The notes beneath the pieces are model-generated. The model saw only the letters and a list, made by a program, of their open reading frames with translations, searched no databases and was not told where the DNA came from. Both the position numbers and the translations under genes were made by a program. Positions 10,410 through 19,293 of a stretch of DNA of 64,000 nt are shown one piece after another (the first letter of the stretch is position 1; each line of letters opens with the position of its first letter). Origin of the DNA: Roseicyclus salinarum (GTDB taxonomy: Bacteria > Pseudomonadota > Alphaproteobacteria > Rhodobacterales > Rhodobacteraceae); assembly GCF_029624655.1 (NCBI RefSeq), contig NZ_JARRSA010000005.1, positions 117,344 to 181,343 on the forward strand, read 5' to 3'.

Positions 10410-11270
10410 TCATAAGGCAGAGCCGCCGCTTCCGGTCGTGCGGCGCGGGCGCCGTCCGGCGGTGATCCTGCGCGGGATGATCGACGACTTCGGGCGCAGG
10501 CCCGTGGGCGCGTGATCCTCCAGCCGCAGGACGGTCGCCGCCTCGCCCGCATTCTCGGACGGGGCCGCGTCGCCGGCCGCGTCGCCCTGCGCCGCCGCGC
10601 TCGCCTCCAGCAGGGCTGCGCGCACCGCCCGCATCCCCGAAGCCTCCGCGGTGTAGTCCTCGTCCTTGGCCGAGAGCAGGTCGACCGCAAGGACGTCTCG
10701 GAACAAGCCGCCCGTTTCGCGGCGCACGCGCTTCATCAGGCGCTCGCGGTCGCGCTCGGACAGGACCTTGTCGATGCGCGTCACCAGAAGGATGCTCCGC
10801 GCGCGCACGTCGGGATCGACGCCGTCCCAGATCGCGGCCTCCGTCTGGCGCCAGGCCTGTGTCGCGGGCGTGCACCAGATCACGGCGTCGGCCTGCGGCA
10901 GGAGCGTGTTCCAGATGTCGGCCGACATGTTGGGATCGGAACTGCCGGGCATGTCCAGCAGGTCGAAGCGCCGCAGGATCTCGGCCGGAAGCGGAACGCG
11001 GATGTATTCGGTGCCCGCGACCGGGACGGACGCGATCTCGTCGGGGTCGATCTCGGTCCGGCTGCCGTCAACGCCGACCACGATCGGGTCGGCGTCGCCT
11101 TCGCAATACCAGATCGGGGGCATCTGCGTCGCGGTCACGCGCACCGGCGAGGTGACGTGTCCCAGCAGGACGTTGACGAGGGTGCTTTTTCCCGAAGAGA
11201 ACTCGCCGAGGACGGCGATCCTGGGTCTGCGGCGGGCGTCGTCGTCGGAGCGCATCGTGTCAGGCGTCAT
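10410..11270 (-). CDS. Dynamin-like small GTPase
   Basis: 286 aa. G1 GEFSSGKST (residues 22-30), G3 DMPGSSD (106-112), G4 TRID (164-167): a dynamin/Era-like GTPase whose helical stalk is short or missing. The last ~60 residues are Arg-rich and low complexity. Its start overlaps the stop of the 709-aa GTPase by 11 bp. Bacterial dynamins often come as adjacent pairs, and this small plus large set fits that pattern. Likely partner of the large GTPase in membrane remodelling or envelope stress; substrate unknown. Confidence 0.8.
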   Translation of the reverse strand: MTPDTMRSDDDARRRPRIAVLGEFSSGKSTLVNVLLGHVTSPVRVTATQMPPIWYCEGDADPIVVGVDGSRTEIDPDEIASVPVAGTEYIRVPLPAEILRRFDLLDMPGSSDPNMSADIWNTLLPQADAVIWCTPATQAWRQTEAAIWDGVDPDVRARSILLVTRIDKVLSERDRERLMKRVRRETGGLFRDVLAVDLLSAKDEDYTAEASGMRAVRAALLEASAAAQGDAAGDAAPSENAGEAATVLRLEDHAPTGLRPKSSIIPRRITAGRRPRRTTGSGGSAL

Positions 11271-13389
11271 GGCGCTGGCGGTCCTTCTGCTCGTGTTGGC
11301 CCATCCCCGACAGGAGGTGCTGGGCGTGTGTCAGGCTCTTTTCCCGGGTCGCGGCATCCTTCGACATCCGGCCCCGCAGCTCTTCAAGCCGTTCCTCGGT
11401 CTGTCCCGCCATCGCCAGAAGCGACGTCCTCTGCGCCGCGAGGAAGCTGCGGAGTTCCTTGGCGGCGGCGGCCTTGAACACGTCTGCATGGTCGGTGCGC
11501 AGGGCCTCGATCATCGGCGCGATCTCGGCGTCGATCATCCCCGAGAACTCGTCGGCGAAGGCCTCGTAGCTGCGGCGGCGGCGCCACCAGCGGGTCCACC
11601 AGTTGCCCTTGATGTCGAGCGCGATGGTCTGGCCGAGCGTCACCGGCGGCGGCGCGTCGGGAACCGGAGGCGGCTCGAGCGCGAAGGCGTGGGCCGGCAG
11701 GTCGAATGTGCCCCGGAACAGTCCTTCGAGGGCGGTGGCCGCGTTCTGGTAGACCGAGCCGCTGACCTTGCCCGCCTTCGCGGTGAACACCTGGTAGCCC
11801 GAGCGCAGCAGCACCCGCAGGCCGGTGGGGTCGTAGGTCCAGACCTGCTGCTCGCCGCGCGCCTCGAGGTGGTTGATGAGCGAGCCGGTGGCGCGCTGCA
11901 GGAAGGTGCGGCGCGCGCCGTCGAGGCGGGCGTCCAGCGCCGCCAGAAGGTTGTCGAGCTCGCGGTCCAGCTCGGCCTCGGCATCGCGGGCGATGGCGTC
12001 GATCTCTTCGGCGAGGGCCTCCTTCGCGACGGTGCGGGTCTCGGCCCCGGTCACGCGTTCGGCCGCGAGGCTGCGCGAGGCCGCAAGGCCGCCCGCGATG
12101 TTGCGCGCGGCCCGTGCGAGGTGCTCGACCATGTCGCGCCCCTCGCCCTCGATGATCCGCTCGGAGATGGCGCGTCCCAGTGCGGGAAGGCCCGAGAGGG
12201 TCCAGATCGTCTCCTCGGCGCTTGCCTCCTTCAGGCCGCGCCGGACCTCGTGTTCGGCGAGGTTCAAAAGTGCCTCGGCGCTTCCCTTGCCCAGCTCGTG
12301 CAGCTCGCCCGCCAGCGCGTTGGTCGCCCAGAACGCGCTGCCGAACAGGATCTTGGCGTCGACCGGTCCGTTCTGCGCCTTCAGGGTGGCACGGATGCTT
12401 TCGCGGATCTCGGGGATCTCGCGGGCGGGGTCCGCCAGCTCGTCCACGCGGTTCACGAAGATAATGACGTCGCGCGACCGGATGTTGGCGATCATGCGGA
12501 TCAGGGCCATGTCCACAGTCGACAGCGCCTGATGCGCCGACAGGACCACGACGCAGACCCGGCTCGAGCGGATGGCGTTCACGGTGATCTGCTCGCGAAC
12601 GAGGAAGGTGTCGTTGACGCCGGGCGTGTCGCGCACGCAGAGCGGCCAGACCAGCCCGCGCTGGCTGAGATAGAGCTCGGCCGCCTTGGTGATGTCGGCG
12701 AAACGGCCCTGCCCGTGGTCGGGCTCGGTGCCGGGATCGACCTCGTCGCCGAGGCAGACGTAGCGCTCGACCAGTTCGGGATCGACGTAGCCGTAGTCGT
12801 GTTCCTGCCCCAGCAGCAGCTCGAAGCTGCGGCCCAGACGCTGGCGCGACTTCTCGCGCATCGCCTCGAGCTGGGCGCGCACCGTCTCCAGTTCGCTTTC
12901 GGCGCCCGCGCGCCGGGCGAGTTCCCCGATCCGGCCGCCGCGGCTGAGGAGGTTCTGCCATTCCTCGTCGCTGAAGAAGCGGAACTTGGCGTGTTGCGCG
13001 CTTTCGCGGATGCGCGGCGAGACGTGCAGCGAGGTGATCACCGAGGTCCACGGGTTGATGTCGGCCGGAAGCAGGTTCGGCCGCCCTACCATCGCGTTCA
13101 CGAGAGAGGTCTTGCCCGCCTTGACCTGTCCGATCATCGTCACGCTGGGTTCGAAGGCCCGCAGCTGGCGGCGCAGGTCGCGGATCGCGGGCTCGGCCTC
13201 GGCGTCGCCCACCTTCAGAAGGTTCTCCAGGGCCTCGTCCACGATGCGAAGGTCGTGCACCAGGGGCGAAAGCCCGCGGTAGGCCGTGGCCATGAGCCGC
13301 TCGTTCGACGGCGGCGCGACGACCGCGGCGGCAAGGGTCCTGTCCTGTTTCATGTTCTTGTCCTCGATCTGGCTGGTCGCGATGTTCAT
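11260..13389 (-). CDS. Dynamin-like large GTPase with Trp/Arg membrane patch
   Basis: 709 aa. N-terminal GTPase: G1 GQVKAGKTS (87-95), G3 DTPGVND (254-260), G4 NRVDE (313-317). Residues ~410-560 and ~605-700 are long helices, as in dynamin stalks. Between them lies WWTRWWRRRR (597-606), a Trp/Arg cluster well suited to insert into an anionic bilayer, where dynamins have a paddle or PH domain. No signal peptide. The ATG overlaps the upstream stop by 4 bp; an internal ATG (MKQDR) 12 codons later is also possible. Confidence 0.82.
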   Translation of the reverse strand: MNIATSQIEDKNMKQDRTLAAAVVAPPSNERLMATAYRGLSPLVHDLRIVDEALENLLKVGDAEAEPAIRDLRRQLRAFEPSVTMIGQVKAGKTSLVNAMVGRPNLLPADINPWTSVITSLHVSPRIRESAQHAKFRFFSDEEWQNLLSRGGRIGELARRAGAESELETVRAQLEAMREKSRQRLGRSFELLLGQEHDYGYVDPELVERYVCLGDEVDPGTEPDHGQGRFADITKAAELYLSQRGLVWPLCVRDTPGVNDTFLVREQITVNAIRSSRVCVVVLSAHQALSTVDMALIRMIANIRSRDVIIFVNRVDELADPAREIPEIRESIRATLKAQNGPVDAKILFGSAFWATNALAGELHELGKGSAEALLNLAEHEVRRGLKEASAEETIWTLSGLPALGRAISERIIEGEGRDMVEHLARAARNIAGGLAASRSLAAERVTGAETRTVAKEALAEEIDAIARDAEAELDRELDNLLAALDARLDGARRTFLQRATGSLINHLEARGEQQVWTYDPTGLRVLLRSGYQVFTAKAGKVSGSVYQNAATALEGLFRGTFDLPAHAFALEPPPVPDAPPPVTLGQTIALDIKGNWWTRWWRRRRSYEAFADEFSGMIDAEIAPMIEALRTDHADVFKAAAAKELRSFLAAQRTSLLAMAGQTEERLEELRGRMSKDAATREKSLTHAQHLLSGMGQHEQKDRQRHDA

Positions 13390-14747
13390 GCAGCCATCGC
13401 CTGCTCGAAATCCGTTCTCAGTTGATACAGCACGCGCGCGGCGTCCTCGGCCTGGTCGGGGCCGGATTCCACCTGCAGAAGCACGACGGTGTCGCACGCG
13501 CGGTCGATCGCGTCGCGCAGGTGCGCGGCCAGCGGATCGTCGTCGGGCCATGCCGCGACGAGGTCGCGCAGCGCCTCGGCCGTCTCGCAGCAATGCGCGA
13601 GCACCTCGGCCGACCATTCCTCACCCTCCTCGCGCCATTCGAGGATCTCGGCCAGCGCGCGGGTCCGCCGCTTGAGATGGAGGATCGGGCCCGACACCAG
13701 CGCGCGCGCAGTGTCGAGGCTCGAGGGCGACCGCAGGGGCGTCTGGGCCTCGGCGGCGGCGGCCGGCGCCTCGGCGCGGGTCTCGGGCAGGGGATCGCGG
13801 CGCGGGGGCGGCGCGGGCTCGACGTCCCAGGCGGCGGGTTCCATGACGGGCCGCGACAGGGGCCGCGACAGGGGGCGTGATTGGGGGCTCGACAGGGGCC
13901 GCGACAGGGGCCGCGACACCGGGGGCATGGTGACGGGATCGCGCGCCTCGGGACCGGCTGCGTCCTCGGCGGGCGCGGCCTCGCCGGTCTTGCGGCGGAA
14001 GCGGTGCAGGAACAGCTCGGCCGCATCCACGTCCTCGCGCCGCGCGGCCGAGATGTCGGCGGCGAGGCGATGCGACAGCGCACCCAGCGGCGACGTCGCC
14101 TCGGAGGGTGCCGGGACATGGATGATCGCATCGAAGAGACCGCGCGCCCGCGCGGAGGCCGTGCCATGATCCTCGCGGCGGCCGGTGACGACGAGATAGC
14201 AATGGTTCTTCAGCCGGTCGGGCGCCGAGGACCAGATCGCGGCCTCGGCGTCCGAGAAGTCGTGGGCGCAGAAGATCGCGATCTCCGTCCGCTTGGCGGC
14301 CCATGACAGCGCGGGCGCCCAGGTGCCGGCGTCGGCGCCCAGTTCCACGGCGAGGAACGACATCGTCTCGAGCGCGGGGATCGGGGCCTCGATCTGCAGG
14401 AACAGGGGGCCGTAGCGCACGAGGTCGGGCGCGGGATAACCGTCCTGGCTGAGCGAGGATCCGTCCTCGAACGTCGCGCTGTGGCTGGGCTGGTCGCCGA
14501 GGTGGATCTCGATGGCCGGCCCGCCGGGGACGACCTGCGCGACGTCCTCGCCAAGAAGCGAGCGCAGGATGCCGGTCACGTCCGGCGCCGACTGCCCGAG
14601 GATGGCGACGCGCGCGGGACGGCGCAGCGCCTCGGCGAGGCCGGCGCAATTCGCCGCCTCCGCCTGCGTGAGGACGCCAGAGGCCCGCAGCGCATCGAGC
14701 CGCCGGAGGGTCGCGTTGGTGTCGAAGGGTGCATCGCGCATCGCCAT
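13386..14747 (-). CDS. Degenerate P-loop (pseudo-GTPase) protein with RPLS repeats
   Basis: 453 aa. The N-terminal ~240 residues keep a GTPase-like order, but the P-loop position reads VAILGQSAPDVTG, lacking the Lys-Ser/Thr needed to bind phosphate, so it is probably a pseudo-GTPase. A Pro-rich linker carries imperfect RPLS repeats (DNA 13850-13920, 12-bp units). The C-terminal ~110 residues are helical. The start (TGATG) overlaps the phosphatase stop by 1 bp. It precedes the two catalytic GTPases, so it may act as their regulatory or adaptor subunit (inference). Confidence 0.65.
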   Translation of the reverse strand: MAMRDAPFDTNATLRRLDALRASGVLTQAEAANCAGLAEALRRPARVAILGQSAPDVTGILRSLLGEDVAQVVPGGPAIEIHLGDQPSHSATFEDGSSLSQDGYPAPDLVRYGPLFLQIEAPIPALETMSFLAVELGADAGTWAPALSWAAKRTEIAIFCAHDFSDAEAAIWSSAPDRLKNHCYLVVTGRREDHGTASARARGLFDAIIHVPAPSEATSPLGALSHRLAADISAARREDVDAAELFLHRFRRKTGEAAPAEDAAGPEARDPVTMPPVSRPLSRPLSSPQSRPLSRPLSRPVMEPAAWDVEPAPPPRRDPLPETRAEAPAAAAEAQTPLRSPSSLDTARALVSGPILHLKRRTRALAEILEWREEGEEWSAEVLAHCCETAEALRDLVAAWPDDDPLAAHLRDAIDRACDTVVLLQVESGPDQAEDAARVLYQLRTDFEQAMAA

Positions 14748-15688
14748 CAACCTCTTGATTTCGCCGATGCTTCGGCGGGCATCGGGGGACGTCGAAAGGC
14801 CATGGCAAGGGCCGACCACGCCGATTGTTTCGCATCCTCGACGGGCTGCGCCCCTGGCGCGGGCGCGGCGTCGGGCGCTTCGACCTTGAGCACGACGACC
14901 GAGGTGTTGTCCTGCTCGGGCTGGCCGCAGGCGGTGACCGCGTCGATCAGCGCCACGGCGATCGCGCGGCTCTCGTCGCGGGCCCTTTCGCCGACGATCT
15001 CGGCGATGCGCGCGTCACTCAGGGTCTGCAGACCGTCGCTCGCGATCAGGAGGATGTCGCCGTCGCGCAGGTCGAACCGGCCGACCGGGCAATCCACCTC
15101 GGGGATGTCCTGCCCGGTCAGCGCCGAGGTCAGGAAGTTCCGCTGCGGATGGGTGCGGGCGGCCTCGGCGTCGATCATGCCGCGCGCGGCCATCAGGTCG
15201 ATCTCGGGGGCCATCGAGTGGTCGTCGTTCAGCCGCTCGATCCGGCCCTCGCGCAGGAGGTAAAGCACCGAGTCGCCCACCGACACCCATTGCAACCCGC
15301 CATCGACCAGCGCGGTGGCGACAACGGTGCCGCCCATCCCGGCCTGCTCGGGGCAGGCGTCGATCTGCGCGCGGAGGCTGGCGTTGGCGGTGTGGACCGC
15401 GTCGTTCAGAAGCGCGGACAGTTCGGCCGCCTCGCCAAGGGGGCCGCGTCCGCGGAGGATCAGCTCCGCGAAGATCTCGGCCACGATGATGCGGCTCGCG
15501 AGGTCCCCGGCCGCGTGTCCGCCCATCCCGTCCGAGACCACGGCGAACCCGAAATCGGCGCCGTCGGGGCATGATACGGCCAGCGCGTCCTCCTGCCGCT
15601 CGCGGTCGCCCCGGCACTGCGCGGAGGCGACGTCGTAGCGGAGCGCGGCGGACGCCTGGACCGGAGGTGTGCGCAGCAGTTCAGTCAT
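14747..15688 (-). CDS. PP2C-type Ser/Thr protein phosphatase (Stp1/PppA-like)
   Basis: 313 aa. Seen PP2C motifs in order: RERQEDA (metal-binding Asp34), SDGMGGHAAG (Asp53), GDSVLYL, SDGLQ and QDNTSVVV, giving the full metal-binding set. The C-terminal ~40 residues are a disordered Ala/Pro tail. It should reverse the phosphorylation made by the kinase two genes upstream. It overlaps the FHA gene by 8 bp. Confidence 0.9.
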   Translation of the reverse strand: MTELLRTPPVQASAALRYDVASAQCRGDRERQEDALAVSCPDGADFGFAVVSDGMGGHAAGDLASRIIVAEIFAELILRGRGPLGEAAELSALLNDAVHTANASLRAQIDACPEQAGMGGTVVATALVDGGLQWVSVGDSVLYLLREGRIERLNDDHSMAPEIDLMAARGMIDAEAARTHPQRNFLTSALTGQDIPEVDCPVGRFDLRDGDILLIASDGLQTLSDARIAEIVGERARDESRAIAVALIDAVTACGQPEQDNTSVVVLKVEAPDAAPAPGAQPVEDAKQSAWSALAMAFRRPPMPAEASAKSRG

Positions 15689-16628
15689 GCGCGTCCCCGT
15701 CCTCGCCCATGAGCGCGTCCATGTCCTCGCCCCAGGTGAAGTCGTCGCCGCACAGCGCCACGAAGCGCAGGCTGGTCTTGCCGATGCGGATCACGTCGCC
15801 GTGGTCGAGCTCTTCGGTGGCGAGCACCGGCTGGCCGTTGCGCCGCACGATGTTCGACTTGTTGCCGTGACCGAGGAAGAAGCGGTTCTGCTCGGCGTCG
15901 TAGGCGATGGCGGCATGGTTGTGCCGCGAAATGCTCGCGTCGCCGAAGTTCAGACTGATGGACTGGTCGGCGCCGCGGCCGATGGACGACACGCTCATCG
16001 TCACGGCGAAGTAGGCGCCGCGGCCCGGACCGTCCACGACGACGAGCCAGCCGGTCGGAAACCGGACCTGACCGGCGCTCTTGTGGGCCACGGCCGAGAT
16101 CGGGTCCATCTCGACGTCGGGGGCATGGAAGCCGAGGACGCGGGTCTTGCCGCCGTCCTGCGCCTCCGCCGGCTCGTGGCGGCGCGAGATGCCGCGTTCG
16201 GCCATCCGGCGCTCGCCCGCCGCAAGCGCGCGGCGCGCGCGGCTGGCCATGTCCTCGGCCTCGGGGGCGGTGGAGCGGGGCGGGGCGTCATCGTGCGGGG
16301 CGTCGTGCGTGGCGCGCGCCGGGGCGTCGCGCATCGGCCGCGCGGGGACAGATCCGTCGTCGCCGTCCTCGAGGTCCCAGATCTGGCGCCGCGGCGTGGA
16401 GACGGGGGCCGACGGGCGTTCACCGGCGACAGGGCGCCTTGCGTGGGGGCGGTCCGCGTCGTGCCCGGCCCGGTCCTGCCCGAGATCCCGCGACGCGGGC
16501 GCGAAGGGCGCGCGCGCGGGCATCGAGCCTTCGCCGTGCGGATCGTCGGGACCACCGGCGCCGCCACCGGCGGACGAACCGGACGACATGGGGCGCATCC
16601 GGACGGCGACATCGCGAAGACGTTTCAT
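15681..16628 (-). CDS. FHA-domain protein with disordered N-terminus
   Basis: 315 aa. Residues 1-160 are low-complexity (Ala, Arg, Asp, Pro) with many possible phosphorylation sites; residues ~195-292 form an FHA domain with SIGRG, ISRHNHA and GNKSNIVRRNG, which binds phosphothreonine. It is the likely relay between the kinase and the GTPases. The start overlaps the kinase stop as ATGA. The order kinase, FHA, PP2C mirrors PpkA/Fha/PppA of the type VI secretion threonine-phosphorylation pathway, but no secretion gene is nearby. Confidence 0.88.
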   Translation of the reverse strand: MKRLRDVAVRMRPMSSGSSAGGGAGGPDDPHGEGSMPARAPFAPASRDLGQDRAGHDADRPHARRPVAGERPSAPVSTPRRQIWDLEDGDDGSVPARPMRDAPARATHDAPHDDAPPRSTAPEAEDMASRARRALAAGERRMAERGISRRHEPAEAQDGGKTRVLGFHAPDVEMDPISAVAHKSAGQVRFPTGWLVVVDGPGRGAYFAVTMSVSSIGRGADQSISLNFGDASISRHNHAAIAYDAEQNRFFLGHGNKSNIVRRNGQPVLATEELDHGDVIRIGKTSLRFVALCGDDFTWGEDMDALMGEDGDAHD

Positions 16629-18208
16629 GGCTTGGATCCTTTTACATCTGCGGCAAGCGCCCGCCGTCCTCCGAAGAGGGCGCGGCGCACGAAGCTGTAG
16701 CGTTCGGTCGGCGTCTGGCCGCCATTCGCGGCTTGCGGCGGGGTTTTGGCCGGGGCCTTGGATTTGGCCTTTGTCTGGGATGCGGCGCGCGGCGCAGACG
16801 CCGTATCGGCGGGCTGCGCACCGCCCGGCGTCGCATCGGGCGCGGCAGCCTGCACGCGGCGCGGAAGGACGGTCGGCATCGGCCCGCCCCCTGCCCCTGC
16901 CCCGGTCTCGGGGGCGGCATCGTCGGCGCCGGCGGTTTCGGCGGTGGATTTCGCGGCACGTTTCGCGATCACCTCCTGGAAACGGCGCGCTTCGGCTGCG
17001 TCCTCGGCGGCGCGGCGGGCGGCGCGCGCGGCGCGCTCGGCGGCGATGGCGGCCTGCACTTCTTCGGCCTCGCGCTGCGCGGCGGCGGCGGCCTCGGCGC
17101 GGGCGCGTTCCTCGGCCTCGGCCTGGGCGCGGGCCTCGGCCTCCGCGCGGGCGCGCTCTTCGTCCGTCATCTCCTGGACGGCCTCGCGCGCCTCGCGGGC
17201 CTTGCGCTCGCGCTCTTCCCACTCGCGCTCGAATTCGCGGACCAGTTCGGACACGCGCCGCTCGAGATCCTCGTCGCCCTCGGCCTCTTCCATCAGGCGC
17301 TTCTGGCGCCGCGCGTCGTCGATCAGGTCGCGCCACGCGGTCGCGCTTTGCAGGCGGTCCTTCGGGAACACGCTGAGGCAGCGGTTGATCGCCTCGATGA
17401 AATACTCGTCGTAGCCCTCGACCTCGCCCAGCGGCTCCAGCGGATCGCGGCGCTCGCGGGCGGTCGCGGCCAGGCGGGAATGGCTGGAGGGCGGCGCGGT
17501 GCGGCTCACGACATGGTAGAAGGTGGCCGCCAGCGCGTAGAGGTCGCTGGAATAGGCCTGGTCGGAGCCTGCGAGATAGAATTCCTGCGGCGAGTAGCCG
17601 TCCTTGACGGTCAGCACCTTCGACAGGACGCGGCTGACGCGCGTGGCGCTTTCGCGGGCCGCGCCGAAGTCGATCAGCACCGGAAGGTTGTCGGCATCGA
17701 TCAGGATGTTGTCGGGCGAGATGTCGCGATGCAGGATGTCGTGGCCGTGCGTGTAGATCAGCGCCTCGAGGATGCGCATCAGCAGCGTCTTGACCTCGGC
17801 GGGCGACAGGCGATCCGGGTCGTTCTCGATGATGTCGAGAAGCGTCCGGCCGTCCACGAAATCCATCGCCATGTAGGCGGTGCCGTTGTCGCGGAAGAAC
17901 TGGTGGACGCCCACGATGTAGGGATGCTGGAGCGCGGCGAGCGCGCGCGCCTCCTTCTCGAAGAGCTCGAGGATGGCGGCGAATTCCTCATCGTTGCTGC
18001 GCGAGCGCGGCTGAACGTTGTTGTCGATGCGGCAGCACATCGCCGAGGGGAAGCATTCCTTGATCACCACGCTCCGCCCGAGGCTGTCGCGCGCCATGTA
18101 GGTGACGCCGAACCCGCCCGAGTTCAGGTAGCTTTCGACCGTATACTGCCCGCTGCACAGCCGTGAGCCGGGGGGCAGTTCGTCGCCGTATGAACCTGTA
18201 CTTTGCAT
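16625..18208 (-). CDS. Hanks-type Ser/Thr protein kinase with long coiled coil
   Basis: 527 aa. Kinase domain ~20-295: Gly-rich loop NSGGFGV (29-35), Lys50, catalytic HRDISPDN (Asp162), DFG (180-182), then a substrate segment with GYSPQEF. Residues ~303-430 are an Ala/Glu/Arg coiled coil, then a basic Pro/Ala tail. No membrane helix, so cytoplasmic. First gene of the eight-gene minus-strand operon. ATG 18208 is preferred to the in-frame TTG six bases upstream. Its targets are probably the FHA and GTPase proteins. Confidence 0.92.
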   Translation of the reverse strand: MQSTGSYGDELPPGSRLCSGQYTVESYLNSGGFGVTYMARDSLGRSVVIKECFPSAMCCRIDNNVQPRSRSNDEEFAAILELFEKEARALAALQHPYIVGVHQFFRDNGTAYMAMDFVDGRTLLDIIENDPDRLSPAEVKTLLMRILEALIYTHGHDILHRDISPDNILIDADNLPVLIDFGAARESATRVSRVLSKVLTVKDGYSPQEFYLAGSDQAYSSDLYALAATFYHVVSRTAPPSSHSRLAATARERRDPLEPLGEVEGYDEYFIEAINRCLSVFPKDRLQSATAWRDLIDDARRQKRLMEEAEGDEDLERRVSELVREFEREWEERERKAREAREAVQEMTDEERARAEAEARAQAEAEERARAEAAAAAQREAEEVQAAIAAERAARAARRAAEDAAEARRFQEVIAKRAAKSTAETAGADDAAPETGAGAGGGPMPTVLPRRVQAAAPDATPGGAQPADTASAPRAASQTKAKSKAPAKTPPQAANGGQTPTERYSFVRRALFGGRRALAADVKGSKP

Positions 18209-18621
18209 GACCAAGGCGTGACTCGGATCCCACAGGAGACACGCGCCTCAAGCGCGCCAAAGCGATTTCTAAGCCATTGAATGGTCCATTTTCGCGCTCA
18301 GAACGTGACCAAAGCGTGGCGTCATCAAAGGGTCCGAAACGTGCCCCGGAAGGACCCTCGAACCGCCCGCCGGCGCAAGCGGACGGCAAACATGGGGTCT
18401 TTCGACGGCGCGAGCGCGACGGGGCGCGTCCAATTGCGCCACAATCCTTGGAAACAGTCCCCACGGCTGCCGTCTTGGCGCAACATTTGCGTCGCAATTG
18501 CACCTCTCGGCAGGCAAGCTGCGGCGCCGGGGATGGACAGGCGAGACCCGCCGCGCGAGACCGGAACACCACCGGCGGCGCGGCGGCTCGCCTCCGCCCG
18601 CCCTGCGAAAGGAGACGGTCC
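18209..18621. other. 413-bp divergent spacer, no gene seen
   Basis: It must hold the promoter of the kinase operon on the minus strand and of the membrane protein on the plus strand. I see no convincing -35/-10 pair, EcfG box or terminator. Composition is less GC-rich around 18265-18310. Confidence 0.5.
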
Positions 18622-19293
18622 ATGAACCCGAGCATGTCCGGCGGTCTGGCGGCGTTCGTCTGCGCGGGAACCTATCTCGTGGGCTTCGCGCTTCTGGTGA
18701 CGATACTGGCGCCCACGGGCTACGGCACCGCCGACGTCGATGCGGCGGCGGTCGTGGCGCTCGCCGCCGGGCGTCCCGGCGTCCTGATCGCGTGGAACAC
18801 GACGATCTACATCGTCAACGCGCTCGCGCTCGTGGTGCTCGTGGTCGCGCTTCACGCGCGGCTGGCCCGCTCTGCGCCGGGCTGGGCGGAGGCAGGGCGC
18901 GCCTTCGGGCTGGTCTGGGCGGCGCTGGTCCTCGGCGCGGGCATGGTTGCGAACGTCGCGGTGGAGCGCGCGACCCATCTGGCCGCGACCGACGCCGCCG
19001 CAGCCGCCGAGGCATGGTCGCTCCTGCACGCGGTCGAGCTGGGGCTGGGCGGCGGCAACGAAATCGCGGGCGGCGTCTGGATCCTGTGCGTCAGCGCGGG
19101 CGGCCTCGCGGGGGGTGCGCTCGGCCGGGGCCTCTGCGCCCTCGGCGCGGTGACGGGGCTTGCGGGGCTTGCGACGCTGATCCCCGCCCTCGGCGAGGGC
19201 GCGGGCGCCGTTTTCGGGCTGGGCGCGATCGCGTGGTTCCTCGGCGTCGGGGCGACGCTCGTGGCCGCGTCGCGGCGCGCGGCGCGGGCCTAG
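18622..19293 (+). CDS. Multi-pass membrane protein, possibly DUF4386-like
   Basis: 223 aa with about six hydrophobic helices and short loops. The ATG follows GGAGACGG. No catalytic motif. Size and layout resemble DUF4386 integral membrane proteins, but I cannot confirm the family. Convergent with, and overlapping by 4 bp, the glutamine synthetase gene. Confidence 0.65.
   Translation: MNPSMSGGLAAFVCAGTYLVGFALLVTILAPTGYGTADVDAAAVVALAAGRPGVLIAWNTTIYIVNALALVVLVVALHARLARSAPGWAEAGRAFGLVWAALVLGAGMVANVAVERATHLAATDAAAAAEAWSLLHAVELGLGGGNEIAGGVWILCVSAGGLAGGALGRGLCALGAVTGLAGLATLIPALGEGAGAVFGLGAIAWFLGVGATLVAASRRAARA

Noticed and set aside
9132..18208. Type VI secretion regulatory cluster
   Set aside because: Kinase, FHA and PP2C recall PpkA/Fha/PppA, but no Tss structural gene is present and the partners are GTPases.
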